Source of the DNA: Rhizobium herbae
GTDB lineage: Bacteria; Pseudomonadota; Alphaproteobacteria; Rhizobiales; Rhizobiaceae
Direction of reading: 5' to 3'
Length of the DNA stretch: 64,000 nt
Assembly (NCBI RefSeq): GCF_017873135.1
Contig: NZ_JAGGJV010000001.1
Coordinates: 620,001-684,000, forward strand
A program made the translations under genes and the position numbers. The notes under the pieces are model-generated. The model did not search any database and was not told where the DNA came from. It was given only the letters and a program-made list of their open reading frames with translations. Numbering within the stretch: the stretch's first letter is position 1; each line of letters opens with the position of its first letter. Of the stretch, positions 39,713-48,998 are shown in pieces.

Positions 39713-40654
39713 TTACCCTTTCACTGCGCCGGCGGCGATGCCACGGACGAAAAGTCGTCCGGAGACGAAGTAGACGATCAACGGCACGGCCCCGGTCAGG
39801 ATAGTTGCCGCCATGTTGACGTTGTATTCCTTCACGCCCTGGACCGAATTGACGATGTTGTTGAGCTGGACGGTCATCGGATAATATTCCGGCCGGGTGA
39901 ACACGACACCGAACAGGAAGTCGTTCCAGATGCCGGTGACCTGCAGGATCATCGCGACCACGAAGATCGGCAACGACATCGGCAGCATGATCTTGAAATA
40001 GATCGTCCAGAACCCTGCCCCATCGACACGCGCCGCCTTGAAAAGTTCCTCCGGCAGCGACGTGAAGTAGTTGCGGAACAGGAGCGTCAGGATCGGCATG
40101 CCGAAGATCGTGTGGACGATGATCAGGCCGGTCAGCGAACCGTAAAGGCCCATTTCGCGCAGCACGATGACGATCGGATAGATCATCACCTGATACGGAA
40201 TGAAGGCGCCGACGATCAGGATCGTGAAGAACAGGTCAGCGCCCTTGAAGCGCCAGTTGGCCAGCGCATAGCCGTTGATCGAGGCAATCGCGATCGAGAC
40301 GACCGTCGATGGGATGGTGATGCGCACCGAGTTCCAGAAGCCCCGCGAAAGCCCGTCGCAGTTGAGACCCGTGCAGGCGCTGGACCAGGCTTTTACCCAT
40401 GGCTCGAAGGTGATTTCGAGCGGCGGCGAGAAGATGTTGCCGAGCCGGATTTCCGGCATGCCCTTCAGCGAGGTGACGACCATCACGTAGAGCGGCAGCA
40501 GATAGTAGGCGGCGGCGAAGATGAGTGCGCCGTAGACCATGATGTTGCGCGGAGAGAACATCGGCCGCGGCTTCTTGCCCCTTGGGCCGGCGGCGAGCTT
40601 TGTTGACAGGCCCGTTTTGACGGACGGATTGTTGAGAGATACGACCTCAGCCAC
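39713..40654 (-). CDS. Carbohydrate ABC transporter permease (MalG type)
   Basis: A 313-residue membrane protein with six helices and an EAA loop ([20 protein letters not shown]). It begins at GTG 40654 and overlaps the MalF-type gene by eight bases, which implies translational coupling. Confidence 0.93.
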   Translation of the reverse strand: MAEVVSLNNPSVKTGLSTKLAAGPRGKKPRPMFSPRNIMVYGALIFAAAYYLLPLYVMVVTSLKGMPEIRLGNIFSPPLEITFEPWVKAWSSACTGLNCDGLSRGFWNSVRITIPSTVVSIAIASINGYALANWRFKGADLFFTILIVGAFIPYQVMIYPIVIVLREMGLYGSLTGLIIVHTIFGMPILTLLFRNYFTSLPEELFKAARVDGAGFWTIYFKIMLPMSLPIFVVAMILQVTGIWNDFLFGVVFTRPEYYPMTVQLNNIVNSVQGVKEYNVNMAATILTGAVPLIVYFVSGRLFVRGIAAGAVKG

Positions 40655-41549
40655 GTTTGCGTCCTCCGAATTCCAGATAGGCCCAGGGCACGATGATGAT
40701 GGCGACGGTGATCAGCATCATGGTCGAGGCGGCAAAGCCCTGACCGAGGTTCTGCGCCTGGAACATATAGTCGTAGACGTACTTGGCTGGCACTTCCGAC
40801 GCGATACCGGGACCGCCGCTGGTCTGTGCCACGACGAGATCGTAGACCCGCACGATGCCGCTGGCGATGATCACCAATGTGGTGATGAACACGGCGCGCA
40901 TCATCGGGATGATGATGAGAACATAGGTCTTCCACATCGGGATGCCGTCGACGCGCGCGGCCTTCCAGATGTCTTCGTCGATGCCACGCAATCCCGCCAG
41001 CATCAGGCACATGACGAGACCCGTCCCCTGCCAGAGCGCCGCTATCAGGATGCCATAGATGACGATGTCAGAATTATAGAGCGGATCGAACGTGAATGTA
41101 CTCCAGCCGAGCGAACGCACGACCGACTGTATGCCGAACTCCGGATTGAGTATCCACTGCCAGACCAGACCGGTGACGATGAAGGACAGCGCGAAGGGAT
41201 ACAGGAAGATCGTGCGAAAGGTGTTTTCGAAGCGGATCTTCTGGTCCATCAGGGCAGCGAGCAGGAAGCCGATCACCAGACTGAAGATCAGCGAAAACAC
41301 GCCGTAGATGGCCAGATTCTGAATGGAAATGAGCCAGCGGGGCGCCGACCACAAACGCTCGTATTGATCCAGCCCGACGAAGGTCAGGCGCGGCAGAAGC
41401 TTGGAATTGGTGAAGGAATAAAACACCGTCCAAAGTGTGCCGCCGAGAAAGATGACGACGGCGGTGAGAATCATTGGAATTGAGGCAATCTTCGAATGCA
41501 GATTGCGCAGCAACTGGTTTGGCCGGCCGGCGTTCGCGTGGCCCGTCAT
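40647..41549 (-). CDS. Carbohydrate ABC transporter permease (MalF type)
   Basis: A 300-residue membrane protein, partner of the MalG-type permease, with the EAA loop DEDIWKAARVDGIPMWKTYV. The basic N-terminus (RPNQLLRNLHSK) is cytoplasmic. It lies 121 bases after the binding-protein gene. Confidence 0.93.
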   Translation of the reverse strand: MTGHANAGRPNQLLRNLHSKIASIPMILTAVVIFLGGTLWTVFYSFTNSKLLPRLTFVGLDQYERLWSAPRWLISIQNLAIYGVFSLIFSLVIGFLLAALMDQKIRFENTFRTIFLYPFALSFIVTGLVWQWILNPEFGIQSVVRSLGWSTFTFDPLYNSDIVIYGILIAALWQGTGLVMCLMLAGLRGIDEDIWKAARVDGIPMWKTYVLIIIPMMRAVFITTLVIIASGIVRVYDLVVAQTSGGPGIASEVPAKYVYDYMFQAQNLGQGFAASTMMLITVAIIIVPWAYLEFGGRKRG

Positions 41550-41670
41550 AGGTCAACCCTCCCCTGGATCGTGGTTTTTATTGAGGACGTGGCGAAGCCC
41601 CGGAAACACCAACCGAGAGCTTCAGACCGGCCCCGCAAAGCGGAACCGGTCTTCCACAGAGATGGTCCTA

Positions 41671-42906
41671 TCAGTCGGCCGAAGCGATGATTTCGGCGAA
41701 GCGCTTCTGCGCATCTTCCGGCGTCATCGTCGGCGTGGCGAAGAACTCGGAGAAGAGGTCTTCCTTCTGCTTCTGGCTGTCGGCGGACAAAAGCTGGTCG
41801 GTACCCTGGATCACATTGCCCTTGGCAAGAATCTCGAGACCCTTCTTCATGCAGTCGTTGGCCGCAGCAAGATCAACGTCGCCGCGCACCGGCAGCGAGC
41901 CTTTCTTAAGATTGAAGGCGACCTGTGTCGTCGGGTTGATCAGCGTCGAGGCGAGCACTTCCTGGGCCTTCGACTTTTCCTCATCCTTCAGCAGCGGGAA
42001 GTAGAAGGCGTCGCCGCCGGTCGAGATGATCTCGTTCACGCCGAGACCCGGCAGGCAGGTATAGTCGGTACCGGCTTTCTGGCCAGCCAGCTGGAATTCG
42101 CCCTGCGCCCAGTCACCCATGATCTGGCCGCCGGCCTTTCCGGTGATGACCAGATTGGTCGCCTGGTTCCAATCCTGCACGTTGCTGCCCTTCGACATCT
42201 TGCGGGCATCGTCTGCAGCCTTGAACACCTTGGCGATGTCCGGACCTGCGGCAACTTCCGCATCCTTGTCGCCGAACACCTTGTTGAAGACGTCCTTGCC
42301 GGCGATGGCGACCATCAGCACGTCGAATGCACCGGCCGACTGCCAGGGCTGACCACCAACTGCGAGCGGAACAATGCCTGCCTTTTCGAGTGCTGGGGCG
42401 GCGGCAACGAATTCATCCCAGTTCTTCGGCACTTCGACGCCAGCCGTCTTGAAGGCAGCATTCGAAAGCCACAGCCACTGCCAGGAGTGGATATTGACCG
42501 GGGCGCAATAGATCTTGCCGTCGATCGTGCAGCTGTCGAGCAGGCTCGAAGGCTTGATGATGTCCTTCCAATGTTCACGGGTGGCAACATCGGTCAGGTC
42601 GCGCATCAGACCGGACTGGACCAGTTCTTCGGCCTGACGGCCGTGGTTGAACTGGGTGGCGCCCATCGGGTCACCGCCGGTAATACGGCTGACCATGATC
42701 GGCCGTGCGGTGCCGCCGGAACCGGCGATCGCGCCGTCGACCCATTTGTTGCCGGTGGCATCGAATGCCTTGGCGAGCTCGGCGACCGCCGCCGCTTCAC
42801 CGCCGGACGTCCACCAATGGGTCACTTCCAGCTCGGCCGCGTTAGCCGCACCAAATGGAAGCACTACAGTCGCCGCCAATGCAGCAGCCAACAAACGCAA
42901 TTTCAT
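41671..42906 (-). CDS. Carbohydrate ABC transporter substrate-binding protein, family 1
   Basis: A 411-residue periplasmic protein with a signal peptide (KLRLLAAALAATVVLPFGAA) and the cluster-D features LEVTHWWTSGGE and NIHSWQWLWLSNAAF, where aromatic residues stack on sugars. It is the first gene of the import operon. GGGAGG precedes the ATG, and a LacI-type operator lies just upstream. By the neighbouring beta-mannosidase, its ligand may be a mannoside. Confidence 0.93.
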   Translation of the reverse strand: MKLRLLAAALAATVVLPFGAANAAELEVTHWWTSGGEAAAVAELAKAFDATGNKWVDGAIAGSGGTARPIMVSRITGGDPMGATQFNHGRQAEELVQSGLMRDLTDVATREHWKDIIKPSSLLDSCTIDGKIYCAPVNIHSWQWLWLSNAAFKTAGVEVPKNWDEFVAAAPALEKAGIVPLAVGGQPWQSAGAFDVLMVAIAGKDVFNKVFGDKDAEVAAGPDIAKVFKAADDARKMSKGSNVQDWNQATNLVITGKAGGQIMGDWAQGEFQLAGQKAGTDYTCLPGLGVNEIISTGGDAFYFPLLKDEEKSKAQEVLASTLINPTTQVAFNLKKGSLPVRGDVDLAAANDCMKKGLEILAKGNVIQGTDQLLSADSQKQKEDLFSEFFATPTMTPEDAQKRFAEIIASAD

Positions 42907-42920
42907 GAGTTTTCCTCCCT

Positions 42921-42938
42921 CACTGTAACGTTACCGGA
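42921..42938. promoter_or_regulatory. LacI-type operator before the sugar import operon
   Basis: TGTAACGTTACCGG holds the perfect palindrome GTAACGTTAC (42925-42934) with the central CG typical of LacI-family operators. It lies just upstream of the binding protein's Shine-Dalgarno and within the divergent gap shared with the LacI gene. Confidence 0.75.
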
Positions 42939-43398
42939 AAAACTTAGTTCAATCGATTTGCAGACGCAACAGGCACAACGCATAATTCCTTATAAAAATT
43001 TCAAAACAATCTATGAGGGCATTAATCCGGTTGCCGGAAAATGAGATCATCAGTTTGCTGCGGTGCGGATTCACCGAAAAAGCTGCTTTAAATGCAGTAA
43101 TTTCGTCATTATTTTGAACAAACCTATTAATTTTGGCCAAGCACGCATTTCGCAGGTGCAAAGATCAATTGATGCGCTGCACGATTCAACCCTGCGGAGA
43201 GCCGTCGTCGTGAAAGCGAAAAAACAGCTCGACAAGCCACCTGTATCGTTACAGATTTTGGCATTAGGGAGAGAACGGGCGATGGGTGCCCATATATCAT
43301 AAATCGTATATAAGGCGGACAAGAGCGTAGGGGCTCGCTGCAGGCAAACGCCGTCCATGCGACGTTGCGCCTGAATACGGGAAGGCGATGGGCGGGGA
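42939..43398. other. Divergent intergenic region, ABC operon / LacI gene
   Basis: About 460 bases, AT-rich between 42985 and 43130, with no recognised gene. It should hold the promoters of the sugar operon and the regulator. Confidence 0.45.
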
Positions 43399-44436
43399 AT
43401 GGACGAGAAAACCAAGAGCAGGCCGGCAAACATGCCCCCCTCACCGAATGAACGTCCCACCCTGAAGACAATTGCCTTCATGACAGGCCTCGGCATCACC
43501 ACGGTATCGCGCGCGCTGAAGGATGCTCCCGATATCGGCGCCGAAACGAAGGAGCGCGTGCGGCTCGTTGCGGCGCAGGTCGGATACTATCCAAACCGCG
43601 CAGGCGTGCGGCTGCGCACCGGCAAGACAAACGTCATCAGCCTGATCCTCAGCCTCGAAGAGGAATTCATCGGCCTCACGAGCCCGATGGTGGTCGGCAT
43701 CTCGGAAATCCTCGCCACCACCCAGTATCACCTGGTCATCACGCCCTATAGCACCCGCAGCGATCCGCTCGATCCGGTGCGCTACGTTCTGGATACGGGA
43801 GCAGCCGACGGCGTCATCATCTCGCGCACGGAGCCGAAGGATCCGCGCGTCGCGCTGATGATGGAGCGCAACTTTCCGTTCGGCACGCACGGCCGCACGG
43901 AAATGGGCCTTGTCCATCCCTATCATGACTTCGACAACGAGCGCTTCGCCTATGACGCCGTGCGCATGCTGGTGGAGCGTGGTAGGCGGCGTATCATGCT
44001 TTTGCATCCGCCACCGTCTTTGACCTATCATATGCACATGCGTTCCGGCTTCGAGCGGGGCCTGCGGGATTTCGGCGCGACCGCGGTTCCGTTCAACAAG
44101 GTCGATCTCGATGACAGCCTGGCGGATATCCGCGCGGCCTGCGAGGCTGCGATGCAGGCGCCGGATGCCCCCGACGGCATGATCTCGGGCAGCGGCGGCG
44201 GCGCCGTGGCGCTCGTTGCCGGAATTGAAGCGGCGGGATTGAAGCTCGCACGCGATGTCGACATGGTCTCGAAGCAGTCGAACGACCTCCTTCAGTGGCT
44301 CAGGCCCGAAGTCATCACGCTCAGGGAAGATTTCCGGCTGGCTGGACGCGAACTGGCAAAGGCGGTGATTGCCCGCATTGAAGGCCAGTCCGCGATAGAA
44401 CTGCAGACGCTGAGCTTTCCCGTTCTTCAGAACTGA
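43399..44436 (+). CDS. LacI-family transcriptional regulator
   Basis: A 345-residue regulator. The N-terminal HTH and hinge helix (TLKTIAFMTGLGITTVSRAL, ADIGAETKERV-like) precede a periplasmic-binding-protein-like sensor domain. It is divergent from the mannoside import operon and is the likely binder of the GTAACGTTAC palindrome. Effector probably a sugar from this pathway. GGGG precedes the ATG; a start at the later Met (MPPSPNERP) is possible. Confidence 0.92.
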   Translation: MDEKTKSRPANMPPSPNERPTLKTIAFMTGLGITTVSRALKDAPDIGAETKERVRLVAAQVGYYPNRAGVRLRTGKTNVISLILSLEEEFIGLTSPMVVGISEILATTQYHLVITPYSTRSDPLDPVRYVLDTGAADGVIISRTEPKDPRVALMMERNFPFGTHGRTEMGLVHPYHDFDNERFAYDAVRMLVERGRRRIMLLHPPPSLTYHMHMRSGFERGLRDFGATAVPFNKVDLDDSLADIRAACEAAMQAPDAPDGMISGSGGGAVALVAGIEAAGLKLARDVDMVSKQSNDLLQWLRPEVITLREDFRLAGRELAKAVIARIEGQSAIELQTLSFPVLQN

Positions 44437-44449
44437 GACGCAGAAAGCA

Positions 44450-44478
44450 GAACGGCCGCTGATAATCAGCGGCCGTTC
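44450..44478. terminator. Bidirectional hairpin between LacI gene and gnd
   Basis: GAACGGCCGCTGA pairs perfectly with TCAGCGGCCGTTC around a TAA loop, between convergent genes. No T run follows. Confidence 0.7.
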
Positions 44479-44512
44479 CAAAGCGTATCCTTGCGGCAAT
44501 CAGGCCATCTTA

Positions 44513-45943
44513 TCAGGCGTTCAGGCCACTGCCCCACGGGCCGTGATGCGCGTCGGCGCCGTCGGTGCGGTCAAAGCCGTGTGCGCCAAAAAAGTCGCGC
44601 TGGGCCTGGATGACGTTTGCCGTGCCACGGCCGCGGCGATAGCTGTCGAAATAGCCAAGCGCGGATGCGAGAGCCGGAACCGGCAGGCCGCCGAGAGCGG
44701 CAGCGGAAACGACCCGGCGAAGCGCGCCATCGGTCTCCTTGACCATGGTGGCGAAGGCCGGCGTAACGATCAGGTTGGCGACGTTCGGATCCTTGGTGAA
44801 GGCCGTGGTGATCTCGTCGAGGAAGGCCGAGCGGATGATGCAGCCGGCACGCCAGATCCTGGCGATCGTCGGCATCGGCAGGTTCCAGCCGAACTCGCGC
44901 GAGGCCTGCGCCATGACGGCGAACCCTTGCGCATAGGCACCGATCTTGGCAGCCAGCAGCGCGCTTTCGAGGTCCTTGAGGAAGGCAGCCTTGTCGGCGA
45001 CTTTGAACTCACCGACATCCGGCAGGCCGAGCACCTTTTCAGCGGCCTCACGCTCGCTCTTGACGGACGAGATGCTGCGGGCGGCGACAGCTGCCTCAAT
45101 GGCAGTTGCCGGGATGCCCATGTTCTGCGCTTCGATCACCGACCACTTGCCGGTGCCCTTCTGGCCGGCCTTGTCGAGGATGAGATCGACAATCGGCTTG
45201 CCGGTGATCGGGTCGGCGGCTTTCAGGACGATCTCGGTGATTTCGATCAGGTAGGAATTGAGGCGTCCCTTGTTCCAGGTGCCAAAAACCTCGCCGATTT
45301 CGGTCGCGCTCATCTTCAGGCCGTCGCGCAGGATGCCGTAGATTTCGGCGATCATCTGCATGTCGGCATATTCGATGCCGTTGTGGATGGTCTTGACGAA
45401 ATGACCGGCGCCGTTTTCGCCAAGCCACGCAACGCAGGGGTCTTCATTGTATTTGGCGGCGATCGAAGTCAGCACCTTCTCGACGCGCTTCCAGGACTCT
45501 TCCTTGCCGCCGACCATGATCGACGGGCCATGACGCGCGCCCTCCTCGCCGCCGGACACGCCCATGCCGATGAAGGTCAGGCCGCTGTCCTTGAGATTGT
45601 CGAACCGGCGCATCGTGTCGCGGAAATTGGCGTTGCCGGCATCGATCATGATGTCGTTGTTCTCGAGATACGGCTTGAGCAGTTCCATCTGCTGGTCGAC
45701 CGGCTCGCCGGCCTTGATCATGATGATGATCGGCCGCGGCGGGCGGATGGCGGCGACGAATTCCTCGATGGTTTCGCACGGCACGATCTGGCTCTGCAAT
45801 GCGCCGGCTTCGGCATAAAATTTCCGCGTCGCTTCGACCGTGCGGTTGAAGACGGCAATCTTGTTGCCTTTCTCGGCAATGTTGAGCGCCAGATTCGATC
45901 CCATAACGCCAAGACCGATAAGGCCGATTTCTGCCTGTGCCAC
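44513..45943 (-). CDS. gnd: 6-phosphogluconate dehydrogenase (decarboxylating)
   Basis: A 476-residue enzyme of the oxidative pentose phosphate pathway, making ribulose 5-phosphate, CO2 and NADPH. Motifs are GLGVMGSNLALNIAEKG (NADP fold), MIKAGEPVD, GVSGGEEGARHGPSIMVGG and FVKTIHNGIEYADMQ (catalytic Lys and substrate Asn). The full length matches the long NADP-type. GTG 45943 is chosen for GGAGG seven bases before it; the open frame upstream lacks similarity. Confidence 0.96.
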   Translation of the reverse strand: MAQAEIGLIGLGVMGSNLALNIAEKGNKIAVFNRTVEATRKFYAEAGALQSQIVPCETIEEFVAAIRPPRPIIIMIKAGEPVDQQMELLKPYLENNDIMIDAGNANFRDTMRRFDNLKDSGLTFIGMGVSGGEEGARHGPSIMVGGKEESWKRVEKVLTSIAAKYNEDPCVAWLGENGAGHFVKTIHNGIEYADMQMIAEIYGILRDGLKMSATEIGEVFGTWNKGRLNSYLIEITEIVLKAADPITGKPIVDLILDKAGQKGTGKWSVIEAQNMGIPATAIEAAVAARSISSVKSEREAAEKVLGLPDVGEFKVADKAAFLKDLESALLAAKIGAYAQGFAVMAQASREFGWNLPMPTIARIWRAGCIIRSAFLDEITTAFTKDPNVANLIVTPAFATMVKETDGALRRVVSAAALGGLPVPALASALGYFDSYRRGRGTANVIQAQRDFFGAHGFDRTDGADAHHGPWGSGLNA

Positions 45944-46215
45944 GTATGTGCCTCCGTTAGACAGTGAAGCGGCCAAAGCCCGGATGAGCGTGCGCGCAAC
46001 TCCACCAGATTGAACTGTGCAGGACGATTTTGTTCGGCACGGGATGCCGGAATACGCCTTGCGAATGCTGACGGAGTTTTGGCACTCAAATCGATTAACG
46101 ACAAGTGATTGTTGTCAAAAGCGAGACTTTTCCGGACGGGCCGGATAAGCTTCGGACAGCTTGAAGCAGCGTTTGAGCGCATCGCGCGATCAGGCGGAAA
46201 TGCGGAGGACGACAG

Positions 46216-46998
46216 TTGAGGACGGGACCGAAAGAGCTGGTCATGGCATCATCTGCCGGAAACTACCGGGAGTGGCGGCCGGCAGCACCCCTGGCGGCCC
46301 ATTTTCGTTGTATCTGGTCGCACAGCCTTCCACGAGACTTCGACAAACGCATTGCCGTCGTGCCCGATGGCTGCAGCGATATCATCTGGTCGGAGAGCGG
46401 TCTTTGTATCGTCGGCCCCGATAGAACCGCCGCGTTTCCACCATTGCAGCCAGGCACGACCGTCATCGGCATCCGCTTTCAGCCTGGAGCGGCGGCCGCA
46501 TGGCTGAACCTGTCACTGGCCGAGATAACGGGAGAGACGGTCGCTCTCTCCGATCTGTGGGGAGCCTTCGGGATCGAGCTTCACCAGCGTCTGCTTGAAG
46601 CACCGTCAATCGCCGAAAAGCTGTCGCTGCTGCAAGCCGTCTTGCAGCGGCGAGCCCTCGAAACGACCCCGCCCGCCGCCGATATGCGGCGAACCTTCGC
46701 CTATCTGGCGCAAGAACGCGGCGACGGCGAGGATACGATCCGAAACCTGTCCCGAGACCTTGGTTACGGCGAGCGGACATTCCGGCGGCGCTGCATTGAA
46801 CAGTTTGGCTACGGCCCTAAAACCCTCGACCGGATCCTGCGTTTCCAGCGTCTTCTTCGCCTCTTCAGATCAGCCCGGGGCGATGCCCTGTCGATACTGG
46901 CGTTCGAGGCCTGCTATGCCGATCAGGCGCACATGTCACGCGAGGTAAAGACGCTGGCAGGCTTGTCTCCGACCGATATCCGGCGGCAACTCGTCTGA
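46216..46998 (+). CDS. AraC-family regulator with DUF6597-like N-terminus
   Basis: A 260-residue regulator. The N-terminal sensor part (FRCIWSHSLPRDFDKRIAVV, PDGCSDIIW) fits the DUF6597 group, and the C-terminal part has the two AraC HTH motifs (NLSRDLGYGERTFRRRCIEQ; ILAFEACYADQAHMSREVK). TTG 46216 has GGAGG seven bases upstream; ATG 46243 is an alternative. It likely controls the SRPBCC and VOC genes that follow on the same strand. Confidence 0.88.
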   Translation: MRTGPKELVMASSAGNYREWRPAAPLAAHFRCIWSHSLPRDFDKRIAVVPDGCSDIIWSESGLCIVGPDRTAAFPPLQPGTTVIGIRFQPGAAAAWLNLSLAEITGETVALSDLWGAFGIELHQRLLEAPSIAEKLSLLQAVLQRRALETTPPAADMRRTFAYLAQERGDGEDTIRNLSRDLGYGERTFRRRCIEQFGYGPKTLDRILRFQRLLRLFRSARGDALSILAFEACYADQAHMSREVKTLAGLSPTDIRRQLV

Positions 46999-47071
46999 TT
47001 GTCCGTTTTGTTCAAGATTTTGCGAGGCGATGGCGGCATGCTCGGTTGCAGCCAGAGGAAAGGAAAATGCC

Positions 47072-47470
47072 GTGCCTGTGATGGAAGCGAAAATCGTCCA
47101 TATCGATATCGAAAGGGACTGGCGCGATGTATACGCGTTTGCCGCCAAGCCGGAAAACATGCCGCTCTGGGCATCCGGGCTTGGGACCGGGCTGGAGCCG
47201 GATGGCGAGGACTGGGTGGCACACGGCCCCCTCGGCAGCGTCCGGGTGCATTTCACAGCGCTCAACGATTTTGGCGTGCTCGACCACCTCGTGACGATGG
47301 AATCAGGCCTTGAAGTGAACAATGCGCTGCGCGTCGTGCCGAACGGCGACGGCGCGGAGGTCATGTTCACGTTGCTGAAACTGCCGGGCATGAGCGAAGA
47401 ACAATTCGACACGGACGCCAACTGGGTCCAGAAAGACCTCAGCACATTGAAAAAACTGCTGGAATCGTAA
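47072..47470 (+). CDS. SRPBCC-fold protein (polyketide cyclase/START-like)
   Basis: A protein of about 132 residues with the SRPBCC layout: an N-terminal strand (AKIVHIDIERDWRDVYAFAA) with KPENMPLWASGLG, and a long C-terminal helix (ANWVQKDLSTLKKLL). Such proteins bind small hydrophobic ligands; the ligand is unknown. GTG 47072 fits the AGGAAAGGAA site best; ATG 47081 is possible. Confidence 0.8.
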   Translation: MPVMEAKIVHIDIERDWRDVYAFAAKPENMPLWASGLGTGLEPDGEDWVAHGPLGSVRVHFTALNDFGVLDHLVTMESGLEVNNALRVVPNGDGAEVMFTLLKLPGMSEEQFDTDANWVQKDLSTLKKLLES

Positions 47471-47484
47471 GAAGGAAGACGCAT

Positions 47485-47835
47485 ATGGGACAGAAGGGCA
47501 TCGATCGCCAGATCGACAACATCGAGTTCGCGGTCGCCGACATCGCCCGCTCAAAGGCGTTCTACGGGGCAGCGTTCGGCTGGTCGTTCACCGAATACGG
47601 CCCGGAATATTGCGAATTCACCGACGGCCGGCTGACCGGCGGACTGACGACCGGAACGGTGAGACCGGGCGGGCCGCTGGTGATCCTCTATGCGGACAAT
47701 CTCGCCGCAACACAGGCACGGCTGGAAGCGGCAGGTGCCCGCATCGTGGTGGAGACATTCTCCTTTCCCGGTGGAAGGCGTTTCCATTTCCAGGATCCGG
47801 ACGGATACGAACTGGCCGTCTGGTCGGACAAATAG
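47485..47835 (+). CDS. VOC family (glyoxalase/bleomycin resistance-like) protein
   Basis: A 116-residue protein with the VOC beta-alpha-beta-beta-beta fold: DNIEFAVADIARSKAFYGAA, then GWSFTEYGPEYCEF and the end FQDPDGYELAVWS. Members bind metals and act on thiol adducts, aromatic rings or bind drugs. It lies 14 bases after the SRPBCC gene with GAAGGAAG before its ATG, so the two are one operon. Confidence 0.88.
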   Translation: MGQKGIDRQIDNIEFAVADIARSKAFYGAAFGWSFTEYGPEYCEFTDGRLTGGLTTGTVRPGGPLVILYADNLAATQARLEAAGARIVVETFSFPGGRRFHFQDPDGYELAVWSDK

Positions 47836-47881
47836 CGATAGATGGACGTGAGCGAGGTTCAGCCGCCCTCGCCTTTCGAAC

Positions 47882-48661
47882 TCAGGCGGCGATCGAGCGG
47901 CGGCGATCGGCGATTTCCTGAAGCATCAGGATCGCGCCGATGATCTTGCCGGTGCCCGACAGGCACGGCGTCATCCGGCAACGCACGACGATCGTTCGAT
48001 TATCGACGTCCTTGGCAAAGGTATAATCCACCTTTTCACCGGAAAAACATTTGTCAAGGTTGGGCTTGACCCGCTGTTCGAAACGCTGGATGCCGACGAA
48101 TTCGACAATATGGCGGCCGACAAGATCCATCGGGCGCTCTTCGAGGCGCGATGCGTTGACGGGATTGGTGTAGAGGTAGCGGTAGTCTGGCGTAATGACC
48201 GCAATCCGATCCGGCAGACAGTCGAGGATCGCCTCATTGAGGAATCCCTCATCCACCCGCCCCTTCAACGCGGCAACGGGAGCCGGAGACGATACTCCCA
48301 GTTTTCCAAGAATCTCGCCACTTCCCGTGGAAAAATAACGCTCCGCCAGCATTTGCAGCGCGTCGCGCTGACGCAACACGCTGGACACATCGTCGGCTTC
48401 CTTGCGCAGCAGATCCAGAATGAACTGGAATTGCAAGCGGGCGTCGGCGACAGTCTCCGCCCTTTCCTGATAAATAGAACTCAAAACGGGCTCGATCTCG
48501 CGATCAAGAATACTGATCAGGAGGTCGTCGCCGGATTTGACTGCGTATCGCAGCTGAGAATATTTGAACCAGAAGAGATCGATCAGTAGCTTCAATTTCC
48601 ACCCCACTCCCGCCCGATCTTCCCATTCACTCGCATCGAGTTTCGGAAAATTGAGCGCCAC
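47882..48661 (-). CDS. PAS-domain protein
   Basis: A 259-residue cytoplasmic protein. The first 130 residues are helical (LLIDLFWFKYSQLRYAVKSG). A PAS domain follows from about 140 (ILDCLPDRIAVITPDYRYLY, RPMDLVGRHIVEFVG, then GAILMLQEIADRR). It has no kinase, GGDEF or HTH output, so it may act by protein contact. It starts at GTG 48661. Confidence 0.82.
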   Translation of the reverse strand: MALNFPKLDASEWEDRAGVGWKLKLLIDLFWFKYSQLRYAVKSGDDLLISILDREIEPVLSSIYQERAETVADARLQFQFILDLLRKEADDVSSVLRQRDALQMLAERYFSTGSGEILGKLGVSSPAPVAALKGRVDEGFLNEAILDCLPDRIAVITPDYRYLYTNPVNASRLEERPMDLVGRHIVEFVGIQRFEQRVKPNLDKCFSGEKVDYTFAKDVDNRTIVVRCRMTPCLSGTGKIIGAILMLQEIADRRRSIAA

Positions 48662-48998
48662 CCAAGTTTAAATCGATTGAATAACGCTTATTTCTCAACC
48701 CGAAGCGTTTGCAATCGCCCTACTATAGTCGTGTAAGTTTACACCCAACGAAGACGTGTTCAACACCTCAAAAATGACCTGAAACGTTACCGGCGAACTT
48801 ATTTAGGCATCCGAGAAAAGATGAGACAAAATCACGCGGCATTTTTAACTGGAGTCCACCTCCAGGACGATGAAACACCCATGGTGCAAAAAATCAGACC
48901 GTGACGCCGAAGACTAAAGACTGCCGAGCCGATTCCACCAAAGCAAAACACGCGTAGGACCTGATTCTCTAAAAGCGATCGATGGCTGAAGACTACGC
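48662..48998. other. Intergenic region with LacI-operator-like sequence
   Basis: 337 bases without a recognised gene. At 48780-48793 TGAAACGTTACCGG matches 13 of 14 bases of the site at 42924 before the sugar operon. No sugar gene is adjacent. Confidence 0.4.
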
